Assembly (NCBI GenBank): GCA_963837265.1
Contig: CAWIMQ010000006.1
Span: forward strand, 777,406 to 841,405
Direction of reading: 5' to 3'
DNA length: 64,000 nt
Source of the DNA: DATBLE01 sp963837265
Lineage (GTDB): Bacteria > Actinomycetota > Thermoleophilia > Gaiellales > Gaiellaceae
Each line of letters opens with the position of its first letter. Within the stretch, counting starts at the first letter, position 1. The position numbers were made by a program, and so were the translations under genes. Shown piece by piece: positions 23,729-32,005 of this stretch. The notes below the pieces were generated by a model. It had not been told where the DNA came from, ran no database searches, and was given only the letters and a program-made list of their open reading frames with translations.

Positions 23729-26700
23729 GCGCCCACCTCGACCGCGGTCCGAGCCCCACCCGCCCGCTCGAGCCACGGCGTCGCGCCGAGCCGCTCGAAG
23801 ATCTCCCGCGCCTCGGCTCGAAGCGGCTCGTCGCCGGTCGCCTCGGCGTGCTCGAGCTGCGTGACCGCCAGCCAGAAGGGCATGCCGAGCTCGCGGAAGA
23901 ACCCCTCGGCCGCACGGTAGCCGCTCTCGTCGCAGCCGAGCTTCGACCTGAACCGGTGTGCGTGAGCCTCGAGCAGCGGCGGGCGCTGTCCCGGCCGGAG
24001 CCCGTCGGCCATCTCGAGCAGCTCCTCGACCCTGGCCGTGTCCCCGAGCTCGAACGCCGCCTCCAGCGCTTCGACGAGGCAGAGCTTCACCACGAGGAAG
24101 GTCATGCCCATCTCGGGGTCGATCTCGGTCGTGGCTGCGGTCAACGCGTCCGCCCACTTCCCCTCGGCGCGGAGGACCTGCGCCTCACCGAGCGCGTACC
24201 CGAGTCGCACCTGCGGATCCTCCGCGCTTCTCAGCAGAGGATCGCCCTCGAGGCGGCTCCGCGCGCGGGCGAGCTCTCCCTGTGCGCAGTCGACGAGGAT
24301 CAGCGGCAGCACGAGGCCGCTCACAGAAGTGGCCGTCCCGGCCTCCACTCCCGCCCCGCGCGCGAGCGCCTCGTCCCACTCTCCGAGCAGGACCTGGGCG
24401 CTGATCGGGCCGTAGAAGAAGATCTCCTCCCAGACTCGATCGCCGACCTTCCGCGCCAGCTCGAGACCTCGGGCCGAGAGCTCGGCCGCATCCCGGTACC
24501 GGTCGGCGGACTCGTGGTTGACCGCGAGGTTGTTGAAGGCGCGAAAGGCTGCACCATGGAGGTCGTCGGCAAGCGCCCGCTCGAGCGCTCCCTCGAGCAG
24601 GATGCGCGCCTCTTCGAGGCGGTCCCGCGAGGTGTAGAGCGTCGACTTGGTGGTCAGTGCCTGCGCGAAGACCTCGGGCAGGCGCAAGGCCTCCGCGAGC
24701 TCCAGGGCGAGCTCGAGCCTCGGGGTCGCCTCCTCGAACTGGTTGTTGAGAACGAGGAAGCGGCCCAGCTGGGCCGCGACGGCGGCAAGGTCCTCGTCTT
24801 GCTCCTCCCCGGCAAGCGTCTCGAACGCCGCCTCGAGCCGGGCGACCGCCTCGCGCGAATGCCCCTCCCGGTAGTCGACCTCGGCCAGGACGGCCGAGAT
24901 CCGGGCCGCCCGTCGCTTGAGCCCTTCGGCTTCGAGGAACTCGATCGCCCGGCCCAGATAGCCCCGAGCCTCGTCGCTGCGGGCACCGCGCCACGCCATC
25001 CGTCCCGCCTGCTCCTCGAGCTCGGCCTTCGCCAGGGGATCGCCGGCCAGCTCGGCCGCCTGGGCGAAATACCGCTCGGCCTCCTCGTTCGCCCCGAGCG
25101 ACGCCGCCCGCTCTCCGGCGCGGGCGAGCTGCTCCCCGGCCTTCGCCCGGATCGCGGCCGCGTCCGGCGCGTCCGGATCGGCCTCGTAGGCGTCGAGGTA
25201 GTGCGAGGCGACGACCTCGACGACCTCCTGCTCACCCAGAGCCTGCTCGAGATGGGCGGCGGCTGCGAGATGCCTGGCCTTGCGGTCGGCTTTGGCCAGC
25301 GTGTCGTAGGCGACCTTGCGGAGCAGGTCCTGGAGGAACCCGTACTGGCCGTGCTCGGGCGAGCGAGGGTCGGCCTGGACGCCGAGCACCTCCTTGCGCG
25401 CCAGCGACGAGAGGATCGGCTCGAGGTCGGCGTTCTGCCGGCCGGTCAGCGCGGCGAGGGCCTGCTTCGTGAACGTCTTGCCGAGCACGGCCGCGTCCTG
25501 GACGAGGCGGCGCTCGGCCGGCGGCAGCCCGTCCAGTCGCGCGGCGATCAGCGCATGCAGCGTCTCCGGGACCTCGAGCGACTCGACCTTACCCACCGGG
25601 CGATAGAAGGCTCCCTCCTGCACGAGCGCGCCGCGGTCGAGCAGCATGCGCACGGTCTCGACCGCGTAGAGCGGGACGCCCTCTGCCCGGCCGAGGATCT
25701 GCCCGTGCAGCTCGTCCGGGAGGCCCGGAACGAGGCCGGAGAGCAGCGCCTCCATCGCCTGCTCGGAGAGCGGCTCGAGATACATGGAGGTGAAGTTGCG
25801 ATGGCCGGCGCCCCACGTCGGCCGCCGCTCGAGCAGCTCCGGCCGCGCCTGCGTGACGACGAGGATGGGCGAGGAGCGCGCCCACTCGAGCAGGTATTCG
25901 ATGAAGTCGAGCAGCGAGGCGTCCGCCCACTGCATATCCTCGAAGAGCATCACCACCGGGTAGACCGCCGCCAGGCGCTCGAAGAAGAGCCGCCAGGCGG
26001 CGAACAGGTCCTCACGCTCGTAGCGGCCGATCTCCTCCTCCAGGCCGAGCAGGTGGCGCAGGCGCGGCTCGACGAACCGCCGCTCCTCGGGGTCGGAGAC
26101 GTGCTCCTCGACGACGTCGGCGAGCTTCGTCAGGGCCGAGCCGGGCTGCTCGTCCTCGGCAATCCGCGCCCGCATCCGGACCATGTCGGCGAGCGCCCAG
26201 TAGGTGACGCCTTCGCCGTACGAGAGGCAACGCCCGCGATGCCAGTAGGTGATCTGGGCAATCCCGTCGAAGTACTTGTAGAACTCCCAGCCGAGGCGCG
26301 ACTTGCCGATCCCGGCGATGCCGGTGATCGAGACGAGGTGGGCGCGGCCCTCGTCCGCACAGGCGTGGAAGAGCTCCTTGATCTGGCGCAGCTCCCGGTC
26401 GCGCCCGACGAACGGCGCCTCCAGGCCCTGCGACTTCAGCGAGCCGCGCGCGCCCGAGACGATCCGGAGCGCCCGCCAGAGCGGAACGAGCCCGACCTTG
26501 CCTCTCAGCTCGTGGCTGCCCGCGTCCTCGTAGGCGACGGTCTGCTCGGTCGCGCGCCGTGTCGCCTCCCCGACGAGGACCGTTCCGGGCTCGGCCAGCG
26601 ACTGGGCCCGCGAGGCGGTGTTCACGAGGTCGCCCGCGACCATCCCCTCCCCCTCGGCGCCGATCGTCACCGCAGCCTCCCCGGTCATCACCGCAGCCCG

Positions 26701-27192
26701 GGCCCGGAGCTCGAGCATCCCCACCTCGTCCCCGAGCGAGGTCACCGCCGCGACCAGGTCGAGCGCCGCCCGCACCGCCCGCTCGGCGTCGTCCTCGGTC
26801 GCGGTCGGCGTCCCCCAGACGGCCATCACCGCGTCGCCGATGAACTTCTCGACCGTGCCGCCGTACAGCTCGATCAGCCGCCGGCAGGCCTCGAAGTAGC
26901 GTGAGAGGAGCTCGCGGGTGTCCTCGGCGTCACGGCTCTCGGACGCCGAGGTGAAGCCGACGAGATCGGCGAAGAGGACGGAGACGAGCTTGCGCTCCGA
27001 AGCCGGCTGAGGGGCCGGTTCGGAGGGCTCCCCGGGCTGTGCTGCAAGCGCAGCGCCGCACTCGCCGCAGAACTTGACCCCGGGCGTGTTCGAGCCGCCG
27101 CACGCCGCACAGGTGATCGAGAGCGCGCTGCCGCACTCGCCGCAGAACTTCCGGGCCGCCTCGTTGTCGGTTCCGCACGCGGCGCAGAGCAT
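23725..27192 (-). CDS. Zinc ribbon - class III cyclase - STAND ATPase - TPR protein, array copy 4 (first in operon)
   Basis: The 1155-residue protein is first to be transcribed. Its ribbons are CAACGTDNEAARKFCGEC and CAACGGSNTPGVKFCGEC; cyclase motifs FADLVGFTSAS, EKFIGDAVMAVWG and GDLVNTASR, the GIAGIGKS P-loop and MLFEDMQWAD are all present. ATG 27192 is the only start in the array with its own ribosome site (GGAGG, 4 nt), and a TACGCT hexamer lies about 25 nt upstream. Copies 3, 2 and 1 follow with 4-nt overlaps, so the four are very probably one operon of nearly 14 kb made in fixed ratio. Heteromeric assembly is possible but unproven. Confidence 0.88.
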   Translation of the reverse strand: MLCAACGTDNEAARKFCGECGSALSITCAACGGSNTPGVKFCGECGAALAAQPGEPSEPAPQPASERKLVSVLFADLVGFTSASESRDAEDTRELLSRYFEACRRLIELYGGTVEKFIGDAVMAVWGTPTATEDDAERAVRAALDLVAAVTSLGDEVGMLELRARAAVMTGEAAVTIGAEGEGMVAGDLVNTASRAQSLAEPGTVLVGEATRRATEQTVAYEDAGSHELRGKVGLVPLWRALRIVSGARGSLKSQGLEAPFVGRDRELRQIKELFHACADEGRAHLVSITGIAGIGKSRLGWEFYKYFDGIAQITYWHRGRCLSYGEGVTYWALADMVRMRARIAEDEQPGSALTKLADVVEEHVSDPEERRFVEPRLRHLLGLEEEIGRYEREDLFAAWRLFFERLAAVYPVVMLFEDMQWADASLLDFIEYLLEWARSSPILVVTQARPELLERRPTWGAGHRNFTSMYLEPLSEQAMEALLSGLVPGLPDELHGQILGRAEGVPLYAVETVRMLLDRGALVQEGAFYRPVGKVESLEVPETLHALIAARLDGLPPAERRLVQDAAVLGKTFTKQALAALTGRQNADLEPILSSLARKEVLGVQADPRSPEHGQYGFLQDLLRKVAYDTLAKADRKARHLAAAAHLEQALGEQEVVEVVASHYLDAYEADPDAPDAAAIRAKAGEQLARAGERAASLGANEEAERYFAQAAELAGDPLAKAELEEQAGRMAWRGARSDEARGYLGRAIEFLEAEGLKRRAARISAVLAEVDYREGHSREAVARLEAAFETLAGEEQDEDLAAVAAQLGRFLVLNNQFEEATPRLELALELAEALRLPEVFAQALTTKSTLYTSRDRLEEARILLEGALERALADDLHGAAFRAFNNLAVNHESADRYRDAAELSARGLELARKVGDRVWEEIFFYGPISAQVLLGEWDEALARGAGVEAGTATSVSGLVLPLILVDCAQGELARARSRLEGDPLLRSAEDPQVRLGYALGEAQVLRAEGKWADALTAATTEIDPEMGMTFLVVKLCLVEALEAAFELGDTARVEELLEMADGLRPGQRPPLLEAHAHRFRSKLGCDESGYRAAEGFFRELGMPFWLAVTQLEHAEATGDEPLRAEAREIFERLGATPWLERAGGARTAVEVGA

Positions 27193-27254
27193 CTCGAGCC
27201 TCCGTTCGGGGGCCTAAGCGTACTCCGGCGGCGGACGCGCGGAGAGCGTCAGGC

Positions 27255-27707
27255 TCAGAGCTCGGCCCGCATGACCAGGGCGCCGGCCCGTTCGCCCGCT
27301 CTCGCGAACCCGTGCTGCTCGTACAGCCGGAGCGCGGGGTTGTCGGGCTCGACGCTGAGGCTGACCCGCGTGTACCCGCTCCTCCCGGCCTCGTCGAGCA
27401 GCGCCTGCAGGAGCTCGCGGCCGAGGCCCTTTCCCCGGCGGCTCGGCACGATCGCGATCGTCAGCTCCGGCGTCGTGTCGTCGACGAAGCCGTACCCGGG
27501 CTCCTCCCTCGTGAAGAGCCTGTACCACGCGGCGCCGACCGGCCTGAACTCGTCGATCGCGACGAGGGCGGCGTCTCCCGGCCGCCCCCACCCCTCCACG
27601 TAGCGCTCGAGCGGAACGTCCGCCTCCGTTCCCCAGCGGGCGTAGTAGGCGTGGCGGAGCATGTCGCGCATGAACGGCAGGTCCTGCGTCCCCGCCGGCC
27701 GAATCAC
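27255..27707 (-). CDS. GNAT-family N-acetyltransferase
   Basis: The 150-residue product has the GNAT acetyl-CoA motif A (LTIAIVPSRRGKGLGRELLQ, with the R-x-x-G-x-G pyrophosphate loop) and motif B (SLSVEPDNPALRLYEQHGF). The N-terminus VIRPAGTQDLPFMRDML is typical. GTG 27707 overlaps the VOC gene stop by 4 nt. The acetylated substrate is unknown. It sits 62 nt beyond the start of the cyclase operon, on the same strand but upstream of it. Confidence 0.85.
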   Translation of the reverse strand: MIRPAGTQDLPFMRDMLRHAYYARWGTEADVPLERYVEGWGRPGDAALVAIDEFRPVGAAWYRLFTREEPGYGFVDDTTPELTIAIVPSRRGKGLGRELLQALLDEAGRSGYTRVSLSVEPDNPALRLYEQHGFARAGERAGALVMRAEL

Positions 27708-28027
27708 TCGACCTCTTCGGTGAGCTGGATGCGGTTTCCGTCCGGATCGAAGACGTCCACGATCCGGAGGTGCCCGTGCAGCTCGACGATCACGCCGACC
27801 TCGACACCGGCTCCGCGCAGGCGCTCGACCTCGGCCCGAAGATCCGGCACGGCGACCGACGCGACCCCGCCCTCGTCGCCCTGCGACTCCCAGAGCGCGA
27901 TCTCCATGTCGCCCCGCCTGAGCCTCGCCCATCGCCCCTCCGGGTCGGTGAACGCCTCCTCGAACCCGAGCACCTCGCGGTAGAAGGCCCGTCCGTCCTC
28001 CAGGTTGCGAACGCGATACCAGACCAT
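27704..28027 (-). CDS. VOC-family protein (glyoxalase-like), single domain
   Basis: The 107-residue product has one complete VOC unit: VWYRVRNLEDGRAFYREVLG at the start, MEIALWE in the middle, and the family ending VFDPDGNRIQLTEEVE with a metal-ligand Glu. It follows E2 by 14 nt and overlaps the GNAT gene by 4 nt, so the three may be co-transcribed as an extension of the dehydrogenase operon. The substrate is unknown. Confidence 0.85.
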   Translation of the reverse strand: MVWYRVRNLEDGRAFYREVLGFEEAFTDPEGRWARLRRGDMEIALWESQGDEGGVASVAVPDLRAEVERLRGAGVEVGVIVELHGHLRIVDVFDPDGNRIQLTEEVE

Positions 28028-28041
28028 CTACGGTCGAAAGT

Positions 28042-29259
28042 TCACAGCGTCAGGCCGGGTTCCTGCAGGAACTCCTTCACCGTCCGGAGGAAGTCGGCCG
28101 CGGTCGCGCCGTCGACGCTACGGTGATCGCAGGTCAGGGTCATCGTCATCAGCGGGCGGACGGAGGGCGCCCCGTCGACCGCGACGACGCGCTCCTCGAT
28201 CGCCCCCACGGCGAGGATCGCCGCCTGCGGCGGGTTGAGGACGGCGATGAACTGCTCGACGCCGTACATGCCGAGATTGGAGATCGTGAACGTGCCGCCC
28301 TCGAGATCGGCGGCCTCGAGCTTCCCCGCCCGCGCCCGCACGACGAGGTCGGCCCGGGCGGCGGCGATCTCCGCCACCGTCCGCCCCTCGCAGCCACCGA
28401 TCACCGGGACGATCAGGCCGCGCTCGGTCGCGACCGCGATCCCCACGTTCGCGGACGGGTGCAGCTCGACCGCGTCGCCGGCGTACAGCGCGTTCACCTC
28501 GCGGTGGCGCATCAGGGCCAGCGCGCAGACCTTCGTCAGGACGTCGGTGACCGTCGGCCGCTCCTCCGGGTACCGCTCGACCAGGCGCGCGCGCAGCTCG
28601 TGGGCGCGGGTCATGTCCGCCGACATCGAGATCTGGAACGCGGGCGCCGCCCACGCCTCGGTCATCCGGCGGGCGACCGTCCGCCGGAGCCTCGTCAGCT
28701 CGACCCGCTCGACCTCCCCGACCCGCGCCGGCGCGACGGGAGCCGCCTTCGGCGGCGTCAGCGCGGCACGCTCGACGTCCTCGGCGACGATCCTTCCCTC
28801 CGGCCCGGTCCCCGTCAGCGCCGCGAGGTCGACTCCCCGCTCGCGAGCGATCCGCCGGGCCAACGGAGACGCCTTCACCCGCCCGCCCGCCGACGGAGCT
28901 TCCCTCGGGATCGGCTCCGCCCGGCGTCCGTTCTCTCCTTGCGGCGCGGCCTCGGCTTCGCGGTGCCGCTCCTCGCTAACCGGTTCGGATGCGCCAGCAT
29001 CCGAACCGGCCGGGATGTGCTCGCCGGCCTCCCCGATATAGGCGACCGGCGCCCCGACCGGCACCTCCCCCTCGCGAACGAGGATCTTGAGCAGCACGCC
29101 GCCGGCGTCCGCCTCGACCTCCTGGGTCACCTTCTCCGTGTCGAGCTCGTAGAGCGGGTCGCCCTTCTCGACCGTGTCGCCCTCGGAGCGCAGCCAGCGG
29201 ACGATCGTCCCGGACTCCATCCCCTGGCCGAGCCGGGGCAGGATCACCTGCTCAGCCAC
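28042..29259 (-). CDS. 2-oxo acid dehydrogenase E2 (dihydrolipoyl acyltransferase)
   Basis: The 405-residue core protein of the complex has an N-terminal lipoyl domain with the lipoylated Lys43 in ELDTEKVTQEVEA. A linker of about 40 residues follows, then a peripheral-subunit-binding domain (KASPLARRIARERGVDLAAL and GTGPEGRIVAEDVERA), and an acyltransferase domain ending in the catalytic DHRSVDGATAADFL (His about 379, Asp 383). It overlaps the E1 beta gene by 8 nt. It accepts acyl groups from E1 and passes electrons to E3. Pyruvate, branched-chain acids or acetoin are all possible substrates. Confidence 0.92.
   Translation of the reverse strand: MAEQVILPRLGQGMESGTIVRWLRSEGDTVEKGDPLYELDTEKVTQEVEADAGGVLLKILVREGEVPVGAPVAYIGEAGEHIPAGSDAGASEPVSEERHREAEAAPQGENGRRAEPIPREAPSAGGRVKASPLARRIARERGVDLAALTGTGPEGRIVAEDVERAALTPPKAAPVAPARVGEVERVELTRLRRTVARRMTEAWAAPAFQISMSADMTRAHELRARLVERYPEERPTVTDVLTKVCALALMRHREVNALYAGDAVELHPSANVGIAVATERGLIVPVIGGCEGRTVAEIAAARADLVVRARAGKLEAADLEGGTFTISNLGMYGVEQFIAVLNPPQAAILAVGAIEERVVAVDGAPSVRPLMTMTLTCDHRSVDGATAADFLRTVKEFLQEPGLTL
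28980..29009. repeat. Perfect 13-bp inverted repeat inside the E2 linker
   Basis: CCGGTTCGGATGC (28980-28992) pairs exactly with 28997-29009 around GCCA. It encodes the flexible linker after the lipoyl domain. Like the palindrome in cyclase copy 2, it falls in a region with little protein constraint. Confidence 0.65.
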
Positions 29260-30235
29260 TGCGGGCCACCGTCCTCCTGATCGCGTCGAGGACGTCGGCG
29301 GCGTGCGGGACGACGTAGCTCTCCATCACCGGCGCGAACGGGATGGGCGCGAACCTCGACCCCACTCGCTCGATCGGCGCGTCGAGCCAGTCGAACGCCT
29401 GGTCCTGGACCACCGCCGCGACCTCGGCGCCAAAGCCGCCTCGGACGACCGCCTCGTGGCACACGACGCACCGGTTCGTCTTCTTCACCGAGCCGACGAG
29501 CGCCTCCTCGTCGAGGGGCTGGAGCGTCCGCGGGTCGACGACCTCGACCGAGACGCCCTCGCCCTCGGCCTCCCCGGCCGCCCGCAGCGCCTCGTGGACG
29601 AGCCGGCCGGTGGCGATCACCGTCACGTCGTCGCCCTCGCGATGCACCCGCGCCCGGCCGATGGGAATCGGCTCCAGCTCGTCGGGCACCTCCTCCTTGA
29701 TCGGGTACAGCGTCCGGTGCTCGAAGAAGATGACCGGGTTGTCGTCGTAGATCGACGACCACAGGAGCCCGCGGACGTCGGACGGGGTGGAGGCGAAGAC
29801 GACCTTCAGCCCGGGCACGTGGACGAACCAGGCCTCGAGCTGCTGGGCATGCTGGGCGCCGGGCGACCAGCCGGCACCGCCCTGCGTGCGGATGGTCAGC
29901 GGCACCGTCAGCTGCCCGCCCGACATGTACCGGTGCTTGGCCGCCTGGTTGACGATCTGCTCCATGGCCAGCGTGGTGAAGTCCTCGTACATGATCTCCA
30001 CCACCGGCCGCATCCCCTGGATCGCCGCGCCGATCCCGGCGCCGACGATCGCCATCTCCGAGATCGGGGTGTTGCGGACGCGCTCGGGCCCGAATTCGGC
30101 GAGCATGCCCTGCGTGACGCCCATCGAGCCTCCCATCTCGGCGATGTCCTCGCCCATCACGAACACGTCGTCGTCGGCGCGCATCGCCCGGCTCAGCGCG
30201 TCCCGGACCGCCTCTCTGTAGGTCAGCTCAGGCAC
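29252..30235 (-). CDS. 2-oxo acid dehydrogenase E1 component, beta subunit
   Basis: The product of about 327 residues is the transketolase-like beta half of the thiamine-diphosphate E1. Motifs include TYREAVRDALSRAMRADDDV, VMGEDIAEMGGSMGVTQGM, RVRNTPISEMAIVGAGIGAA with the ThDP-activating Glu, and the C-terminal VVDPRTLQPLDEEALV and HEAVVRGGFGAEVAA. GTG 30235 is chosen because GGAG lies 8 nt upstream and homologues begin at PELTYREA; ATG 30244 and TTG 30256 are in frame. It follows E1 alpha by 72 nt and overlaps E2. Confidence 0.9.
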   Translation of the reverse strand: MPELTYREAVRDALSRAMRADDDVFVMGEDIAEMGGSMGVTQGMLAEFGPERVRNTPISEMAIVGAGIGAAIQGMRPVVEIMYEDFTTLAMEQIVNQAAKHRYMSGGQLTVPLTIRTQGGAGWSPGAQHAQQLEAWFVHVPGLKVVFASTPSDVRGLLWSSIYDDNPVIFFEHRTLYPIKEEVPDELEPIPIGRARVHREGDDVTVIATGRLVHEALRAAGEAEGEGVSVEVVDPRTLQPLDEEALVGSVKKTNRCVVCHEAVVRGGFGAEVAAVVQDQAFDWLDAPIERVGSRFAPIPFAPVMESYVVPHAADVLDAIRRTVARSG

Positions 30236-30307
30236 CGTCGACATCTCCGGCCGCAACAGGAGAACGCCACGCCGCGGAAGATGCGCAGCATCTTGCGCGG
30301 TCTCGCA

Positions 30308-31282
30308 TCAGGCGTACACGTTCTTCAGGGCGTCCTCGGGCTTCGGATCGGTGCCCGCCTTCGCGAACGCGACCGAGGCCTCCGCGATCGCGCGGGCCTC
30401 CTCGTCGAGCGCATCGAACTCCTCGTCGGCGAGGTCGAGCTTCTCGCGCAGCTTCACGATCGGATCCTGCGTCTCGCTCAGCTCGCGCAACTCGTCCTTC
30501 GCCCGGTAGACCTGGGCGTCGCCGACGTAGTGGCCGACGAGCCGGTACGTCTCGCAGACGAGATAGACGGGCCCCTTGCCGCCGCGCGCGTAGCCGAGCG
30601 CCCGCCTCGCTGCGCGGAACACGGCCTCCACGTCCTGCCCGTCCACCTTCGCCGAGTGCATCCCGTAGGCGACGACGCGCTTCTCGAGGTCGCCGATCGG
30701 CAGCTGCTGCGAGGCGGGCGTCGACTCGGCCCAGTGGTTGTTCTCGAGCACGAAGACCGCCGGCACCTTCCAGAGCGAGGCGAGGTTGAGGGCCTCGTGG
30801 AACGTGCCGATGTTCGTCGCCCCGTCGCCGAAGAACGCGACCGCGACCCGGGGCTCGCCGCGCAGCTTGAACGCCAGGGCGGCGCCCACGATCCCGGGCA
30901 GGCCCCCGCCGACGACGGCGTTCGCGCCCAGGTTGCCGCGCTCCACGTCGTAGAGGTGCATCGAGCCGCCGTAGCCGTGCGAGCAGCCCTCGATCTTCCC
31001 GTACAGCTCCGCCATCACCTGGTTCGGGTGCGTCCCGCGCGCGAGCGTGTGCCCGTGGGCGCGATGGGTGGACGCGAAGACGTCGCCGTCCGCCATCGCC
31101 CGGCACACGCCGACGGCGACCGCCTCCTGGCCGATCGCGACGTGGAGGAACCCGGGCAGCTCGCCCGCTCGGAAGCGCTCCTCGACCTTCTCCTCGAAGT
31201 GCCTGATCAGCAGCATCTCCCGCAGGAACTCGCGCAACCGCTCCCCGGAGAGCGCCCCCCGCTTGCTCTCGACCTTGGCCAC
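30308..31282 (-). CDS. 2-oxo acid dehydrogenase E1 component, alpha subunit
   Basis: The 324-residue product binds thiamine diphosphate through the GDG-x(n)-NN motif (FFGDGATNIGTFHEALNLAS ... VLENNHW). It also has the family LLIRHFEEKVEE N-terminus, HRAHGHTLARG and YGGSMHLYD. First gene of the E1 alpha-E1 beta-E2 operon. GTG 31282 has no Shine-Dalgarno sequence; TAGACT lies exactly 7 nt upstream and overlaps the -10 box of the divergent gene. The complex feeds acyl-CoA and NADH into central metabolism; pyruvate versus acetoin or branched-chain substrate is not decidable here. Confidence 0.93.
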   Translation of the reverse strand: MAKVESKRGALSGERLREFLREMLLIRHFEEKVEERFRAGELPGFLHVAIGQEAVAVGVCRAMADGDVFASTHRAHGHTLARGTHPNQVMAELYGKIEGCSHGYGGSMHLYDVERGNLGANAVVGGGLPGIVGAALAFKLRGEPRVAVAFFGDGATNIGTFHEALNLASLWKVPAVFVLENNHWAESTPASQQLPIGDLEKRVVAYGMHSAKVDGQDVEAVFRAARRALGYARGGKGPVYLVCETYRLVGHYVGDAQVYRAKDELRELSETQDPIVKLREKLDLADEEFDALDEEARAIAEASVAFAKAGTDPKPEDALKNVYA

Positions 31283-31289
31283 GGGGCGG

Positions 31290-31299
31290 AGTCTATGCT
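31290..31299. promoter_or_regulatory. Overlapping divergent -10 elements (E1 alpha / conserved hypothetical)
   Basis: TAGACT on the minus strand (31290-31295) is 7 nt from the E1 alpha GTG. TATGCT on the plus strand (31294-31299) is 7 nt from GTG 31307. The two boxes share a TA. The start codons are only 24 bp apart, leaving no room for ribosome sites, so both transcripts should be leaderless and their initiation mutually exclusive. Confidence 0.6.
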
Positions 31300-31306
31300 C
31301 CGGCCG

Positions 31307-31951
31307 GTGAGCCTCGTCGCGCAGTGGCAGGGCATCCGGTCCCGGCTGGGGGACGGGTGGTCGGACGCCCGTCTGGCCCTGCGGATCGAGGACGCGGGCC
31401 GGCTCGCCCACGCCGCCGCCCTGCTCGGCCCGCTGGCCCCCGGCCTGGCCGGCCGGACGCTTCAGCTCGTGGCGTCCCGCGGCGGAGCGGGCCCGTCGCC
31501 GGCCGCCGTCGAGCGGGCGCTCGCCCGGATCGACCAGGAGCGGATCGGGGGCGAGCTGACGCTTGTGTCGGCCGGTGAGCGCGGGCCCGCGGCCCGGAGA
31601 GCACACGCGCCGGGGCTCGCGGACCAGTGGGACGGCGCCGTCGCGGAGCTCCCGTCCGACTGGACCGACCTCTACTGCGAGATCGAGCTGACCTCGAGCG
31701 ACCACCTCGAGCCGGCCGCGCTCGCGCTCGCCCCGCTCAACCCGGCCCGCTTCGGCGCGACCACCGGCTTCCGCTTCCGCTGCGCCCGCCGGTTCGGGTA
31801 CGGGGCCTCGCCGGGGATGGCGCGCCGATGCCTCTCGCGTCTCGACGAGCGGGGCATCCCCGGGCAGGTGCGGGTCCTGCGCGCGCTCTCCGACACGAAG
31901 CCGGTCGCGACCCAGGGCCCCGTCTGGTACCTCGGCGGGAAGGTCGTGTAG
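31307..31951 (+). CDS. Conserved hypothetical protein, 214 aa
   Basis: The product starts MSLVAQWQGIRSRLGDGW and is soluble, without signal or membrane segments. It appears built of two alpha-beta halves: SDARLALRIEDAGRLAHAAA and DLYCEIELTSSDHLEPAALA each begin a charged-strand/helix pattern, and each half has a paired 'RxLxRIDxxxIxG' helix (ALARIDQERIGGELTL; CLSRLDERGIPGQVRV). That suggests an internal duplication. I do not recognise a function. GTG 31307 is preferred over ATG 31295 because the latter lies inside the -10 element. Confidence 0.75.
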   Translation: MSLVAQWQGIRSRLGDGWSDARLALRIEDAGRLAHAAALLGPLAPGLAGRTLQLVASRGGAGPSPAAVERALARIDQERIGGELTLVSAGERGPAARRAHAPGLADQWDGAVAELPSDWTDLYCEIELTSSDHLEPAALALAPLNPARFGATTGFRFRCARRFGYGASPGMARRCLSRLDERGIPGQVRVLRALSDTKPVATQGPVWYLGGKVV

Positions 31952-31992
31952 GCCGTCCCGCCCGGCCGCGGTTTCTTCCCCGAACGCTGCGG

Positions 31993-31998
31993 TAAGGT
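31993..31998 (+). promoter_or_regulatory. Candidate -10 element of the holin-family operon
   Basis: TAAGGT lies 7 nt before GTG 32006, with no ribosome site between. Confidence 0.45.
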
Positions 31999-32005
31999 TT
32001 CGGGC

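Noticed and set aside
13252..27192. Very long open frames on both strands across the cyclase array, some over 2000 codons
   Set aside because: They are shadows caused by high GC. Only the frames with zinc-ribbon, cyclase, P-loop and TPR motifs are coding; the extensions upstream of each start are Arg/Gly-rich and overlap the neighbouring gene.
31295..31297. ATG as start of the gene at 31.3 kb
   Set aside because: It lies inside the TATGCT -10 box. GTG 31307 gives the consistent 7-nt leaderless spacing.
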